NCBI GenBank assembly: GCA_013538855.1
Contig: JABXJS010000001.1
Location: forward strand, 1-35,935
Direction: 5' to 3'
From: Herpetosiphonaceae bacterium
GTDB lineage: Bacteria > Chloroflexota > Chloroflexia > Chloroflexales > Herpetosiphonaceae
DNA: 35,935 nt
The notes under the pieces were generated by a model. That model was not told the DNA's origin. It made no database searches and saw only the letters and a list, made by a program, of their open reading frames with translations. Shown piece after piece: positions 1-7,232 of the stretch. Position numbers and translations under genes: made by a program. The stretch's first letter is position 1, and every line of letters begins with the position of its first letter.

Positions 1-93
1 ACGGTTCCTTTCTTGGTTGGCACCACAAAGGATACCGCACGATTCGGCCGCCACACCGTTTACCCTGGCCCCAGGGAGTCCTGTGATCTACTG
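1..93. mobile_element. Putative insertion-sequence end (left window edge)
   Basis: Positions 79-93 read, on the minus strand, CAGTAGATCACAGGA. The same 15 bases occur on the plus strand at 35839-35853, so the two copies face outward from the window like the two terminal repeats of one element. After the 15 bases the outward sequences keep only scattered matches (T..CT.GGG), which suits an imperfect terminal repeat of about 25 bp. The repeat interrupts the lipoprotein gene here and the cyclase gene at the other edge. Outside the repeat, 1-78 shows no complete gene. A short plus-strand frame ends with a stop at 92-94 and could be a transposase tail, but I cannot assign a family. Confidence 0.5.
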
Positions 94-468
94 ATACTGA
101 CTAGTCGTAGCATCGAGCACCCACAAGTTATCACTGCGAACAAATAAAAGCTGCTGCCCACTGGGAGACCAGTTAAAGATGCGTAGATTGGTGGTAGAGG
201 TTACAGTCAGGGTTGTAGATAATGGAAGCAGCGGCCAATCAGGAGAATCAAGGGTCAATTCCAATGGATCAGGCGTTTTGCTCTGATGTACGACTGGTGT
301 CATAAGGATAGAACTCTCCAACGATGATGACTCTGATTGAGCTGGTAATGGCACTGCCAAGACAGGTGTTTTTATAATTGATTCGGAAGGCGGAGCAAAT
401 TTCTCGCCCACGCCACATCCAACAAGCATACAAGCCATAAGCACACACGCTACTACCCTTTTGCGCAT
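88..468 (-). CDS. Lipoprotein with beta-propeller-like start, truncated by repeat
   Basis: The start at 468 is preceded by GGAGG at 6-base spacing and gives a typical lipoprotein signal: a basic start (MRKR), a hydrophobic stretch and the lipobox LVGC with Cys18. It is therefore probably anchored outside the membrane. A Ser/Thr/Pro-rich linker follows, then residues about 103-126 resemble the first strand of a TolB/WD40-like blade (NWSPSGQQLLFVRSDNLWVLD). Propeller proteins normally have several more blades, but this frame stops at 88-90 with a TAG that lies inside the 15-base terminal repeat. I infer that an element inserted near position 93 and truncated a longer gene. Whether the 126-residue product is stable is unknown. 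An upstream start at 510 is open but lacks a ribosome site and would spoil the signal peptide. Confidence 0.6.
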   Translation of the reverse strand: MRKRVVACVLMACMLVGCGVGEKFAPPSESIIKTPVLAVPLPAQSESSSLESSILMTPVVHQSKTPDPLELTLDSPDWPLLPLSTTLTVTSTTNLRIFNWSPSGQQLLFVRSDNLWVLDATTSQYQ

Positions 469-534
469 AGCAACCCTCCGTAAAACGCTATCAATACGTA
501 TGGTGCACACATGGATGTATGCGCCACGAGCTGC

Positions 535-563
535 ACTTTAGCACACCAGCACGCTCCTAACAA
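535..563 (-). promoter_or_regulatory. Possible promoter of the truncated lipoprotein gene
   Basis: On the minus strand TTGTTA (558-563) and TAAAGT (535-540) are spaced by 17 bases, each matching the sigma70 consensus at 4 of 6 positions. The remaining non-coding stretch 469-719 shows nothing else clear. CGCTTGG and CCAAGCG near 660-705 could pair, but only across a long loop. Confidence 0.3.
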
Positions 564-719
564 CATGCATTCAGCATTGAACAGCTTGCACAGTGCGCGT
601 TATGCAGAATCCCAAACGCCCTTGTGCATATGCGATCAAGGGCAGGGTTGCACACGCTTGGAGGAGAAGCGAATACCCCAACCCCCAAGCGATTGTTATG
701 GATCGAGCTTACGGTCAGA

Positions 720-1448
720 TCACTCCGGCGGCGTGATGTCCTCCCACGCGGTGTGCCACTCCAGCGGCATCAGGCCGCCGATGGGCGCGAGGATGTGCGC
801 GGCGAGGGCCAGCAGCGCCGTCTTGCGCTCGGCGTGGTCGGCGGGCTGCAGGGCCGTGCGCACCAAGGCGGCGGCGGCGGCGTCCCACTGCGCCAGGTCG
901 GCGAGGCGGCGCTTGAGCTTGGCCTGCCAGCGGCCGCTGAGCTGATAGTGCGTGGCGAGCAGGTCGTCGATGATCGTGCAGGTGAGCAGCGTGGCCGTGG
1001 CCGCGTCGCTCGCCCCGATGTCGTCGAGGTCGCGCAGCCAGTCGGCGGGCGCATAGCACTTGCGCCAGATCAAGGCCGGGTCGAGCGGCGCAGGCCCTGC
1101 ATCCCACAGCCGCCGCGCCAGCGCCTGCATGCGCGCCACCGCGCCGTGCGGGTCGTAGACGCTGCGGCCAAAGCTGTACATGTGCTGATCGACGCCGCGC
1201 ACGCTGTCAAAGTAGCGCTCGACCTGCCAGGGTGGGTTGATGAACATCTCAACCTCCAGCCCAGCAACAAGCTGGTTGCGGCGCTGGCGCTGTGGGCGAT
1301 CGATCAGCACGTGCATGTCGAGGTCGCTGCTGGGGCTAGGCGTGCCGTGGATCAGCGAGCCAGTCACGAGCACGCCCAAAAGCTGTGGCCCAAACTCCGC
1401 ATGGAGCTGGGCCACCACCGTTTCAATTACCGCTTCTACGTTGCTCAC
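720..1448 (-). CDS. Nucleotidyltransferase-domain protein (DNA polymerase beta-like fold)
   Basis: A 242-residue protein starting with GTG at 1448. Residues 25-47 hold the nucleotidyltransferase signature: Gly30-Ser31 followed by Asp42-x-Asp44 (GS...SDLDMHV), with Glu67 as a plausible third carboxylate. These residues bind metal and nucleotide in the family that includes aminoglycoside nucleotidyltransferases, MNT antitoxins and many stand-alone enzymes. The C-terminal half is helical and unassigned. The substrate cannot be read from sequence. The start overlaps the stop of the sirtuin-like gene (GTGA), so translation is probably coupled; it is the last gene of a five-gene operon. No HEPN partner is adjacent, which argues against a MNT/HEPN toxin pair. 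Confidence 0.75.
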   Translation of the reverse strand: MSNVEAVIETVVAQLHAEFGPQLLGVLVTGSLIHGTPSPSSDLDMHVLIDRPQRQRRNQLVAGLEVEMFINPPWQVERYFDSVRGVDQHMYSFGRSVYDPHGAVARMQALARRLWDAGPAPLDPALIWRKCYAPADWLRDLDDIGASDAATATLLTCTIIDDLLATHYQLSGRWQAKLKRRLADLAQWDAAAAALVRTALQPADHAERKTALLALAAHILAPIGGLMPLEWHTAWEDITPPE

Positions 1449-2209
1449 TGCTGCTCGCCTGCCTCCTCGAACACATGCACAAGCTGCGGCACCAGCTCGC
1501 TGAGCGAGCCATGCACGGCGTAGTCGGCGAAGATGGTAAACGCCGATGGCGCGGGGTTGATGTCGATCACGAGCGCGCCGTTGCGCTTGGCGTGCAGCGG
1601 CAGCGACGCGGCAGGCTGCACCACCGACTCGGTGCCGATGCACAGAAAGACATCGCAGCTGGTGGCGGCGTCGGCCTCGCGCACGCGCTCCATGGGCACG
1701 CCCTCGCCGTAGAACAGCACATCGGGGCGCAGATAGCCGCCGGTGCGCGGGCAGCGCGGCGGCACATCGCGGGTGTCCCACTCCCACTCGCTGACCACGC
1801 CGCCGTCCTCGGAAGAGATAGTGCGGCGCAGGCAGCCGTGGAACTCGATCAGCTCGCGGCTGCCGGCCATCCAGTGCAGGCCGTCGATGGCCTGCGTGAT
1901 CAGCTTGAAGTGCGGCACGAGCTGCTCCAGGTCCACCAGCGCATAGTGCGCCTGGCTGGGCTGCGTCGGCTCGATCAGCTGCCGTCGATAGGCGAACCAG
2001 TCCCAGACCAGCTTGGGGTTGCGCATAAACGCCTCCACCGTCGCCAGCTCCTGTGGCTCATAGGCGGCCCAGCGCTCGTCGCGCGCCTGCGCCTCGCGGA
2101 ATCCCAAAACGCCGCACTCGCGCGACAGGCCGCCGCCGGTTAGCACGGTAATGGTGCGTGCCGAGTGCAGGCGCTCGAGCACGTGTGTAGGTAGATCAAG
2201 GTCGCTCAC
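1445..2209 (-). CDS. Sirtuin-family (Sir2) protein with degenerate NAD and zinc motifs
   Basis: A 254-residue single-domain sirtuin beginning with GTG. The Rossmann start reads TGGGLSRECGVLGFR (residues 24-38, canonical TGAGIS..SGIPDFR). The second motif is TQAIDGLH (105-112, canonical TQNID.LH), and His124 of the catalytic HG is kept. LRPDVLFYGE (160-169) and the late CIGTES motif are typical. Several key positions differ: GAG to GGG, the Asp of PDFR to Gly36, and the Asn of TQNID to Ala107. Only Cys126 and Cys153 remain where four zinc-binding Cys are expected. The family removes acyl groups from lysine using NAD+, but these losses make normal deacylation doubtful. It overlaps both neighbours by 4 bp, suggesting fixed stoichiometry with the pseudokinase and nucleotidyltransferase. 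Confidence 0.8.
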   Translation of the reverse strand: MSDLDLPTHVLERLHSARTITVLTGGGLSRECGVLGFREAQARDERWAAYEPQELATVEAFMRNPKLVWDWFAYRRQLIEPTQPSQAHYALVDLEQLVPHFKLITQAIDGLHWMAGSRELIEFHGCLRRTISSEDGGVVSEWEWDTRDVPPRCPRTGGYLRPDVLFYGEGVPMERVREADAATSCDVFLCIGTESVVQPAASLPLHAKRNGALVIDINPAPSAFTIFADYAVHGSLSELVPQLVHVFEEAGEQQ

Positions 2210-3690
2210 GGCGAACCCTCCTCTTGGAGCAAACTAAGTGCGACCCAGCCATCGAGTCGCCGATTATTATAGGTTGTTTCAATCCGAATCCAGGTGTTGC
2301 CATCTGCTGCGTGTACATCGTTTGGATCGGGCGCTGTCACGCGTGTATCTTTGGGCAGCGACTCTAGGATGGGCGCGCTGATGCTTGGTGCCGAGCACAC
2401 GTTGGTGTTCTCGACCAGCACCACATAGTTGATCGGCTGCGGCTTGGCATCGCCGGGCAGGTAGGCGCAGGCAAACTCGGGCAGCCATCCGCACGCCCAG
2501 GTCTTGGCCGCGCCGCTCTCGAACCAGTCGCGGCCAAAGGTGAAGCCCCAGTAGCAGCCGCCAGCGAGCACCACCAGCAAGATCAGTCCCACCACACGCC
2601 GCCGGATAAAGCTCAGACAGCCGCGCCGCCGCGCCTCGCGCCGCACCTCGCGCCGCACCTCTTTGCGCAGATCATCGCGCGAGAGCTGCTGCGGCGGCGG
2701 CTGCGGCGGCGGCATCACCGGCCGCGGCTGCTGCATCACGGGAGCGGCGGCCTGCGCTGACGGTGCGCTGCTCGGCGGCGGCAAGTCTTCCGTCGGGCGG
2801 CGGCGCTGGGTGATCGTGCGCCGCGCCTCGCGCATCGTATCGCGGATGGCGGGCATCGGGCGCACCAGCGGCTTGGTCGGAGCCTCCGCCGCCGCATCCA
2901 CTGCAGCAAGATCACGGGCCAGCGACTGCACATCCAGGGTGCGCTGAAACGGATCACGGGCGGCGGCAAGCTGCAGGGCTGCCGCCAGCGAGGGCATAAA
3001 GCTGACCATCTCGTTGTAGAGCGGCGGTACCTCATCGCTCACATGCTTCTGCTGCGCCGCCTGCGGGCTTTGATCGCCCCATGGCCGCTGGCCCAGCATC
3101 ATCTCGTAGCCCAAGAGGCCCAGCGCATAGACCGTTGAGCGCTCAGATGGCGGCTCGCCGCGCACGCGCTCTGGCGCGCGATAGTAGGCCAGCTCGTCGC
3201 GCAGCTCCTGCTGGCTTAGCCACCACGGCTCGGCCAAGATTGGGCGGTTATCTGGCGTCACCAAAATCGCCCCCGAGGCGATCGGCGGCGTTGGCGTCTG
3301 CGTCGTGATCGTGATCGCCACCGCGCCAACAATCTGCCGCAGCATGCGCAGCGCATCGGGCAGCGCCAGCGGCAGCGCAGCGCGTAGCGGCCGCCCATCA
3401 ACCTCCTCGGTAACCATGTACGGCCGCCCGGCCACATCGCCCTGGTCGAACACATCGAGCAGCGCCGGGTGCGCCCGCTTGGCCAGCCCTTGGGCCTCCT
3501 CGGTAAAGCGGCGACGCAGCGCCTCGTTCTCCTGCAGGTCCGGCCGCAAAATGTGCACGAGCACCGGTCGGCCTAGGCGCTCATCGCTGGCCCGGAACAC
3601 TTGCGCCAGCCGATTGTCGCCCAGCCGACTAAAGATCCGATAGCGGTTGTGCAAGAGTGGTAAATTTGGTTGCGCAGGTTGTGTGGTCAT
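2206..3690 (-). CDS. Membrane-anchored pseudokinase with extracytoplasmic SH3b domain
   Basis: A 494-residue protein laid out as a Ser/Thr receptor kinase. A kinase-like domain (about 17-270) is followed by a Pro/Gln-rich linker, an Arg-rich stretch just inside the membrane, one transmembrane helix (about 364-384) and a C-terminal bacterial SH3 domain (about 423-492). The fold is visible from the RYRIFSRLGD start, the YYRAPERVRG segment and YALGLLGYEMMLGQRPW. The catalytic set is missing: the ATP lysine is His46 (VLVHIL), no HRD loop is seen, and the DFG position reads EPW. It should not phosphorylate and may act as a scaffold or sensor binding cell-wall material through SH3b. The ATG at 3690 overlaps the preceding stop (ATGA). 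A longer upstream reading frame exists but lies inside the acetyltransferase gene. Confidence 0.75.
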   Translation of the reverse strand: MTTQPAQPNLPLLHNRYRIFSRLGDNRLAQVFRASDERLGRPVLVHILRPDLQENEALRRRFTEEAQGLAKRAHPALLDVFDQGDVAGRPYMVTEEVDGRPLRAALPLALPDALRMLRQIVGAVAITITTQTPTPPIASGAILVTPDNRPILAEPWWLSQQELRDELAYYRAPERVRGEPPSERSTVYALGLLGYEMMLGQRPWGDQSPQAAQQKHVSDEVPPLYNEMVSFMPSLAAALQLAAARDPFQRTLDVQSLARDLAAVDAAAEAPTKPLVRPMPAIRDTMREARRTITQRRRPTEDLPPPSSAPSAQAAAPVMQQPRPVMPPPQPPPQQLSRDDLRKEVRREVRREARRRGCLSFIRRRVVGLILLVVLAGGCYWGFTFGRDWFESGAAKTWACGWLPEFACAYLPGDAKPQPINYVVLVENTNVCSAPSISAPILESLPKDTRVTAPDPNDVHAADGNTWIRIETTYNNRRLDGWVALSLLQEEGSP

Positions 3691-4142
3691 ACGCTCGCCC
3701 GAACATCGCGCCGCATAACAACATGCGGCCCGATCTCCGGTACATCGAAGGGTTCGCTGACAATCGTGTAGCCTAGCGCGGTGTACAGCGGAAGCGCCGC
3801 TACGCGGGCGTTGCACCAGATCAGCCGACAGCCAAAGCGCTCAGCGAGCGCCTGCTCCAGCCACTCCAGCAGCAGCCGGGCATAGCCGCGCCGCTGCTGT
3901 GTTTGGTCGGTCGCCACGCCGCGCAGCTGCCAGGCATCGGCCCGCTGCTCGCCAGGTGGCGGCTGATGAAAGGCCGAGGCGATGCACACCAGCTGCGCAT
4001 CCACAAACACGCCAACATGCAGCGTGTCGGCGGCAGCGTCGCCAGCGTAGACGAGGTCTTCTATCTGCTGATGCGGGCGGAGGATGCGCTGACGCAAGGG
4101 TCGGGTGGCCGCAGCATCAATTTCGCGCACTGTTGGATGCAT
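3687..4142 (-). CDS. GNAT-family N-acetyltransferase
   Basis: A 151-residue single-domain GNAT. The acetyl-CoA pyrophosphate loop reads QQRRGYARLLLEWL (R-x-x-G-x-A type) and is preceded by the usual beta-4 strand (WQLRGVATD). The C-terminal part (LPLYTALGYTIVSEPF) matches the last strands of the fold. The N-terminal LRQRILRP resembles a subgroup of small uncharacterised GNATs. The acceptor is unknown. The gene begins 3 bases after the methyltransferase stop and overlaps the pseudokinase start by 4 bp, so it is the second gene of the coupled operon. Confidence 0.8.
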   Translation of the reverse strand: MHPTVREIDAAATRPLRQRILRPHQQIEDLVYAGDAAADTLHVGVFVDAQLVCIASAFHQPPPGEQRADAWQLRGVATDQTQQRRGYARLLLEWLEQALAERFGCRLIWCNARVAALPLYTALGYTIVSEPFDVPEIGPHVVMRRDVRASV

Positions 4143-4145
4143 AGA

Positions 4146-4844
4146 TCAATCTTCCCACGGTTTGACCGCTAAGACTAAATCATAGGTGCCTGGCTGCCAC
4201 GGGCGTATCTCCCACTCCGCGCAGCCAAGCTGCTGAAGAAACGCCACCATACGTGATGCTGTCCAGGCCTTGCCCGGCAGCCAGCGCGCATGGCGCGGCG
4301 TCCAGGTGCTGATCAGCAGGGTTCCGCCGGGCTGCAGCACACGCCACATCTCGCGCAGCGCCCGCCGCGGTCGCGGAAAGTACTCCAGCGCTTCGAGACA
4401 CGTCACCGCGCCAAATGTGCCGCTCGCCCAGCGACGTAGCTCGTCGCCTGAGCCTGCGAGCCAGACAACGCGCCCGCTCAAGCCCGCTGCGCGCGCCTTG
4501 GCCGCCGCCCGCTCAAGCATCGCTGGCGTCAGATCCAGCCCATAGATCGCGCCAGTATACCAGGCTTCGCCCGCCAGCAGCAGCGGCACACGCCCGGTGC
4601 CTGTCGCCACATCCAGCAGCGCCGCCTGCGGTCGCCCAAGCAAGGCCACCCGCAGCGGGCCAAGCAGATGCACATGGTCATGGCGCGTCACTGGCGCGCG
4701 CACACGATCGTACACGCCAGCCCCTAGACGATAGATCAGACGCACCACCGGACGACCAAAGTAGGTGCCTTCGCCGATCACGATCATCCAGTAGAAAAGC
4801 GCCAGTGCAACAGCGCTGCCAACAATCCAGCCAATCAGCTTCAT
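4146..4844 (-). CDS. Membrane-anchored class I SAM-dependent methyltransferase
   Basis: A 232-residue protein whose first 25 residues form one hydrophobic helix (IGWIVGSAVALALFYWM), followed by a Methyltransf_11-type Rossmann domain. Motif I is LLDVATGTG (residues 77-84). The acidic residue that ends strand 2 is in YGLDLTP, motif IV lies around TCLEALEYFPRP, and LQPGGTLLIST is the post-IV strand. Such enzymes often methylate lipids, quinones or small molecules, but the substrate is not visible. It is the first gene of the operon. No ribosome-binding site precedes the ATG; instead a TATAAT box ends 7 bases upstream, so the mRNA probably begins at or next to the start codon. Confidence 0.8.
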   Translation of the reverse strand: MKLIGWIVGSAVALALFYWMIVIGEGTYFGRPVVRLIYRLGAGVYDRVRAPVTRHDHVHLLGPLRVALLGRPQAALLDVATGTGRVPLLLAGEAWYTGAIYGLDLTPAMLERAAAKARAAGLSGRVVWLAGSGDELRRWASGTFGAVTCLEALEYFPRPRRALREMWRVLQPGGTLLISTWTPRHARWLPGKAWTASRMVAFLQQLGCAEWEIRPWQPGTYDLVLAVKPWED

Positions 4845-4850
4845 CAGCCG

Positions 4851-4859
4851 ATTATAGCA
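4851..4859 (-). promoter_or_regulatory. Extended -10 promoter of the methyltransferase operon (leaderless start)
   Basis: On the minus strand TGCTATAAT (4859 down to 4851) is a perfect -10 box with the extended TGn element. The A of the ATG (4844) lies 7 bases beyond it, where transcription would start. No convincing -35 box is seen around 4874-4880, which is acceptable for extended -10 promoters. Confidence 0.6.
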
Positions 4860-4905
4860 TACCGCATCGGCTATGCCATGTGCCTGCCGCCGCCGTCAGC
4901 GCCGC

Positions 4906-5685
4906 CTACGTCCAGCGCAGCTCGCAGACCGGATAGCGCTCCACTGGCACAAATCCGCTCGTCCGCGCCAGCCGCTGCGAGGCGCGATTCTGCACGGTTG
5001 TCTCCCACACTGGCCGGATGCCGCGCGCAATACAGGCGTCAAGCAGCGCCTGCGTCACGAGCCGCGCATAGCCGCGCCGCCGCTCAGCCACCGCATAGGT
5101 CGCCACGTCGATCATCGCCGCGCCATCAAGCTGAAAGCCGTTCAGGCGTGCCTGCGCCAGCAGGTCGTCGCCGCGGCGGAGCTGAAAGGCCAGCGTGCGC
5201 ACCTCGGTGTAGCCACGAGGCTGAGGCTGGCTCGGCTCCAGCAGCGGCAGCTCCGCCGCGACAATCTCCGCACCATCCGGCAGCTCGATAGCTCGTCGTG
5301 CCGCACGATAGCGCTCAGCATCAAACCAGAAGGTCTGCTCAAGATGAAACTGGGGCCGAAACTCGGCCAGCGCCGCCTCAACCGCCGCCAGCACGGCAAA
5401 ATCCGCCGCTGCATAGATCTCAAATCGCTGCTGCGCCGCCAGCGTTGGCTGCACTGCGCCGACAAAGACCGCGCGCAGCTCGGCCTCCAGCGCTGCCGCC
5501 GCGCCTGCCACATAGGCCCAGCGGCCTGTCGCCCACACCAGCGCCGCTGTCGGCGACGCCTGATCATCCACAAAGACCCGCCCAGGATACACGCCTGCCA
5601 GCACCGCCCGCGCCGGCAGCAGCCACCAGCCCGAGGCAAACAGCCCGCGCGCACGCCAAAAATCCGGCTTTCGCAGCTCGTCCAC
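4906..5685 (-). CDS. GNAT acetyltransferase with N-terminal extension
   Basis: A 259-residue protein. The GTG at 5685 has AAGGAG 5 bases upstream, and the resulting start (VDELRKPDFWRARGL) fits the family. The first ~150 residues form an alpha/beta domain without a clear motif. The last ~100 carry a GNAT fold with the acetyl-CoA loop AERRRGYARLVTQALL and the C-terminal segment RTSGFVPVERYPV. Architecture and length resemble the GNAT_acetyltran group (PF12746 type), but I cannot confirm membership. It lies 61 bases upstream of the methyltransferase, which has its own promoter, so it is probably a separate unit. The frame remains open for 142 codons upstream of the GTG through GC-rich repeats; I regard that as non-coding. 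Confidence 0.65.
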   Translation of the reverse strand: MDELRKPDFWRARGLFASGWWLLPARAVLAGVYPGRVFVDDQASPTAALVWATGRWAYVAGAAAALEAELRAVFVGAVQPTLAAQQRFEIYAAADFAVLAAVEAALAEFRPQFHLEQTFWFDAERYRAARRAIELPDGAEIVAAELPLLEPSQPQPRGYTEVRTLAFQLRRGDDLLAQARLNGFQLDGAAMIDVATYAVAERRRGYARLVTQALLDACIARGIRPVWETTVQNRASQRLARTSGFVPVERYPVCELRWT

Positions 5686-5902
5686 ACGGTCTCCTTGCCG
5701 CTTGGCGCACGCACAGCAAGTCACTGTCCAGCAGCACCACTCGGCGCAATCAACGCTTGTGCGCGCGAACCGGCGACCCTTGGGTGACCAGCGCCGCCGC
5801 GTGCGCGCAACCACCAGCGCATCGTTTCCAAAAACAGGGCTGCCCAGCACCGACCAGCCCGCGCGCCGTAGCCGCATCGACCCTGACGGGTACCCGGCCA
5901 GT

Positions 5903-6067
5903 CCGCCCGTCAGCCGCGATGGCCCTGCGCCGCGTTCCCTTCCACCGCCAGCGTGCGGCCACCAGTCGCTGAGCCTTGCAGAACCAAACCGTCGGTGATC
6001 GCCGCCCGCCCGCGCGCCGTAGCCGAGGTCACGCAGCCCGCCCGTCAGCCGCGATTGCCCTGCGCCG
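5903..6067. repeat. 165-bp direct repeat, copy 1
   Basis: Matches 6175-6339 at an offset of 272 bases with about four mismatches over 165 bases. The copies contain GC-rich sub-units that also occur partly at 5861-5938 and 6142-6212, so the region looks like a small, uneven tandem array. It lies between a minus-strand acetyltransferase and a plus-strand gene, where both promoters would be expected. Confidence 0.85.
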
Positions 6068-6174
6068 TGCGCGCTATCCACCCGCTTGCTGGCTGCCCTG
6101 CACTGCCGCATTCTGATGAACCAGACCGCCTGCCTTCACCACCCGCCCGCGCGCCGTAGCCGAGGTCACGCAGC

Positions 6175-6339
6175 CCGCCCGTCAGCCGCGATGGCCCTGC
6201 GCCGCGTTCCCTTCCACCGCCAGCGTGCGGCCGCCAGTCGCTGAGCCTTGCAGAACCAAACCGTCGGTGGTCGCCGCCCGCCCGCGCGCCGTAGCCGAGG
6301 TCACGCAGCCCGCGCGTCAGCCGCGATGGCCCTGCGCCG
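6175..6339. repeat. 165-bp direct repeat, copy 2
   Basis: The second copy of the unit at 5903-6067. The differences are single-base changes, including A/G in the GCGGCC(A/G)CCAG segment and in GGTG(A/G)TCGCC. Confidence 0.85.
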
Positions 6340-6445
6340 CATGCTATTCCGCGAGCACGTGGTGGCCGCCTATCGCCAGCGCTCCCGGCTCCAGCGCATA
6401 TGTGCTAAACTAAGTACCTTGAGCCGACTAGCCCAAGGAGCAATC

Positions 6446-7120
6446 ATGCCCCGTAAGCGTCGCCGCACATATGCAGGCATTCAGCCGCCGGAGCTGCCAA
6501 GCGCCGCATCAAGCAGCGATCCGGCCCCACTTGGCGACACCGCGACCTACCAACAGCAAATCTTGAGCGGCTGGCAGTGTATTGGACAGACAGCCAACGA
6601 CGTGTTATTTGATCACGTGCGCTGTCAGCACAGCAACCTGAGCCAAAGCCAGCTGCGTCTGCTGCAGATTAGCGATGCCCGCTTTGAGACCTGCGATATG
6701 AGCCAGGCAGATTGGGAAAAAGCCCATCTCCAGCGCGTCGAGCTTGATGGCTGCCGCACTGTTGGCCTGAAGCTCATCGCAGCCCAGCTCGATAACTGCG
6801 TCTTTGTTGGCTGCCAGGGCGAGCTAGCCATCTTCTGGCAAAGCGAGTGCCGCGATGTGCGTTTTGAGGAGTGCCAGCTGCGCGAAGCCAACTTCGAGGG
6901 AGCCGACCTGCGCAATGTGGTGTTCAGCCGCTGCGACCTGCAAGGAGCCGATTTTCGCCAAGCCAACCTAGAGAACTGCGACCTGCGCGGCTCCAAGCTC
7001 GATGGCGTGCACATCGGCATCAAAGAGCTACAGGGCGCGATCATCGACCCCACGCAGCTGCTTCAGCTCGCCGGCCTGCTCGGCCTCGATGTGCGCCCGC
7101 CCGACGCTGACGACGAGTAG
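6446..7120 (+). CDS. Pentapeptide-repeat protein
   Basis: A 224-residue protein. AAGGAG sits 5 bases before the ATG at 6446, which fixes the start. After a basic tail (MPRKRRR) and a variable ~40 residues come imperfect pentapeptide repeats from about residue 50 to 200. The clearest run is LREANFEGADLRNVVFSRCD and the following LQGADFRQANLENCDLRG, with the usual A(D/N)LxX pattern. These fold as a right-handed square beta-helix. The class includes DNA mimics that protect gyrase as well as many proteins of unknown role, and nothing here picks one. It is transcribed alone, convergent with the acyl-CoA dehydrogenase operon and separated from it by a hairpin. Confidence 0.85.
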   Translation: MPRKRRRTYAGIQPPELPSAASSSDPAPLGDTATYQQQILSGWQCIGQTANDVLFDHVRCQHSNLSQSQLRLLQISDARFETCDMSQADWEKAHLQRVELDGCRTVGLKLIAAQLDNCVFVGCQGELAIFWQSECRDVRFEECQLREANFEGADLRNVVFSRCDLQGADFRQANLENCDLRGSKLDGVHIGIKELQGAIIDPTQLLQLAGLLGLDVRPPDADDE

Positions 7121-7127
7121 CGCACAG

Positions 7128-7156
7128 CAAGCCGCCGATCAATGATCGACGGCTTG
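7128..7156. terminator. Hairpin between convergent genes
   Basis: CAAGCCG (7128-7134) pairs with CGGCTTG (7150-7156), and inside it CGATCA (7136-7141) pairs with TGATCG (7143-7148), with one mismatch. There is no T-run on either strand. The position 8 bases after the pentapeptide stop suggests a terminator for the plus strand. Confidence 0.55.
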
Positions 7157-7232
7157 TGCAGCAAAGACCGATTGCCGATATGCATGTGCGCCACGGCGCA
7201 TGGACTGAGAGTGCCCCGGCCGCAGCTGCGCG

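Larger units (their letters stand above)
5686..6445. other. 760-base non-coding stretch rich in GC repeats
   Basis: No supported gene lies here. The left part (5686-5860) shows nothing I can name. The rest is built from copies of a GC-rich unit: the segment GCGCGCCGTAGCCG starts at 5861, 6012, 6151 and 6284, and the segment GTCAGCCGCGATGGCCCTGC recurs with small changes after each. A weak extended -10 (TGCTAAACT at 6403-6411) could serve the pentapeptide gene downstream. Confidence 0.6.

Noticed and set aside
720-3690. Reading the pseudokinase/sirtuin/nucleotidyltransferase genes as an anti-phage island
   Set aside because: Individual folds occur in defence systems, but there is no effector such as a nuclease, TIR or HEPN domain, and no mobile or defence neighbours. 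Reported only as an undescribed operon.
4873-5787. 304-codon plus-strand open frame opposite the second acetyltransferase
   Set aside because: Its Arg/Pro/Ala/His-rich sequence is a shadow of the minus-strand gene with no motif of its own.
5686-6111. 142-codon upstream extension of the acetyltransferase frame
   Set aside because: It runs through GC-rich direct repeats with low-complexity Gly/Arg sequence, and a good ribosome site with GTG at 5685 marks the start.
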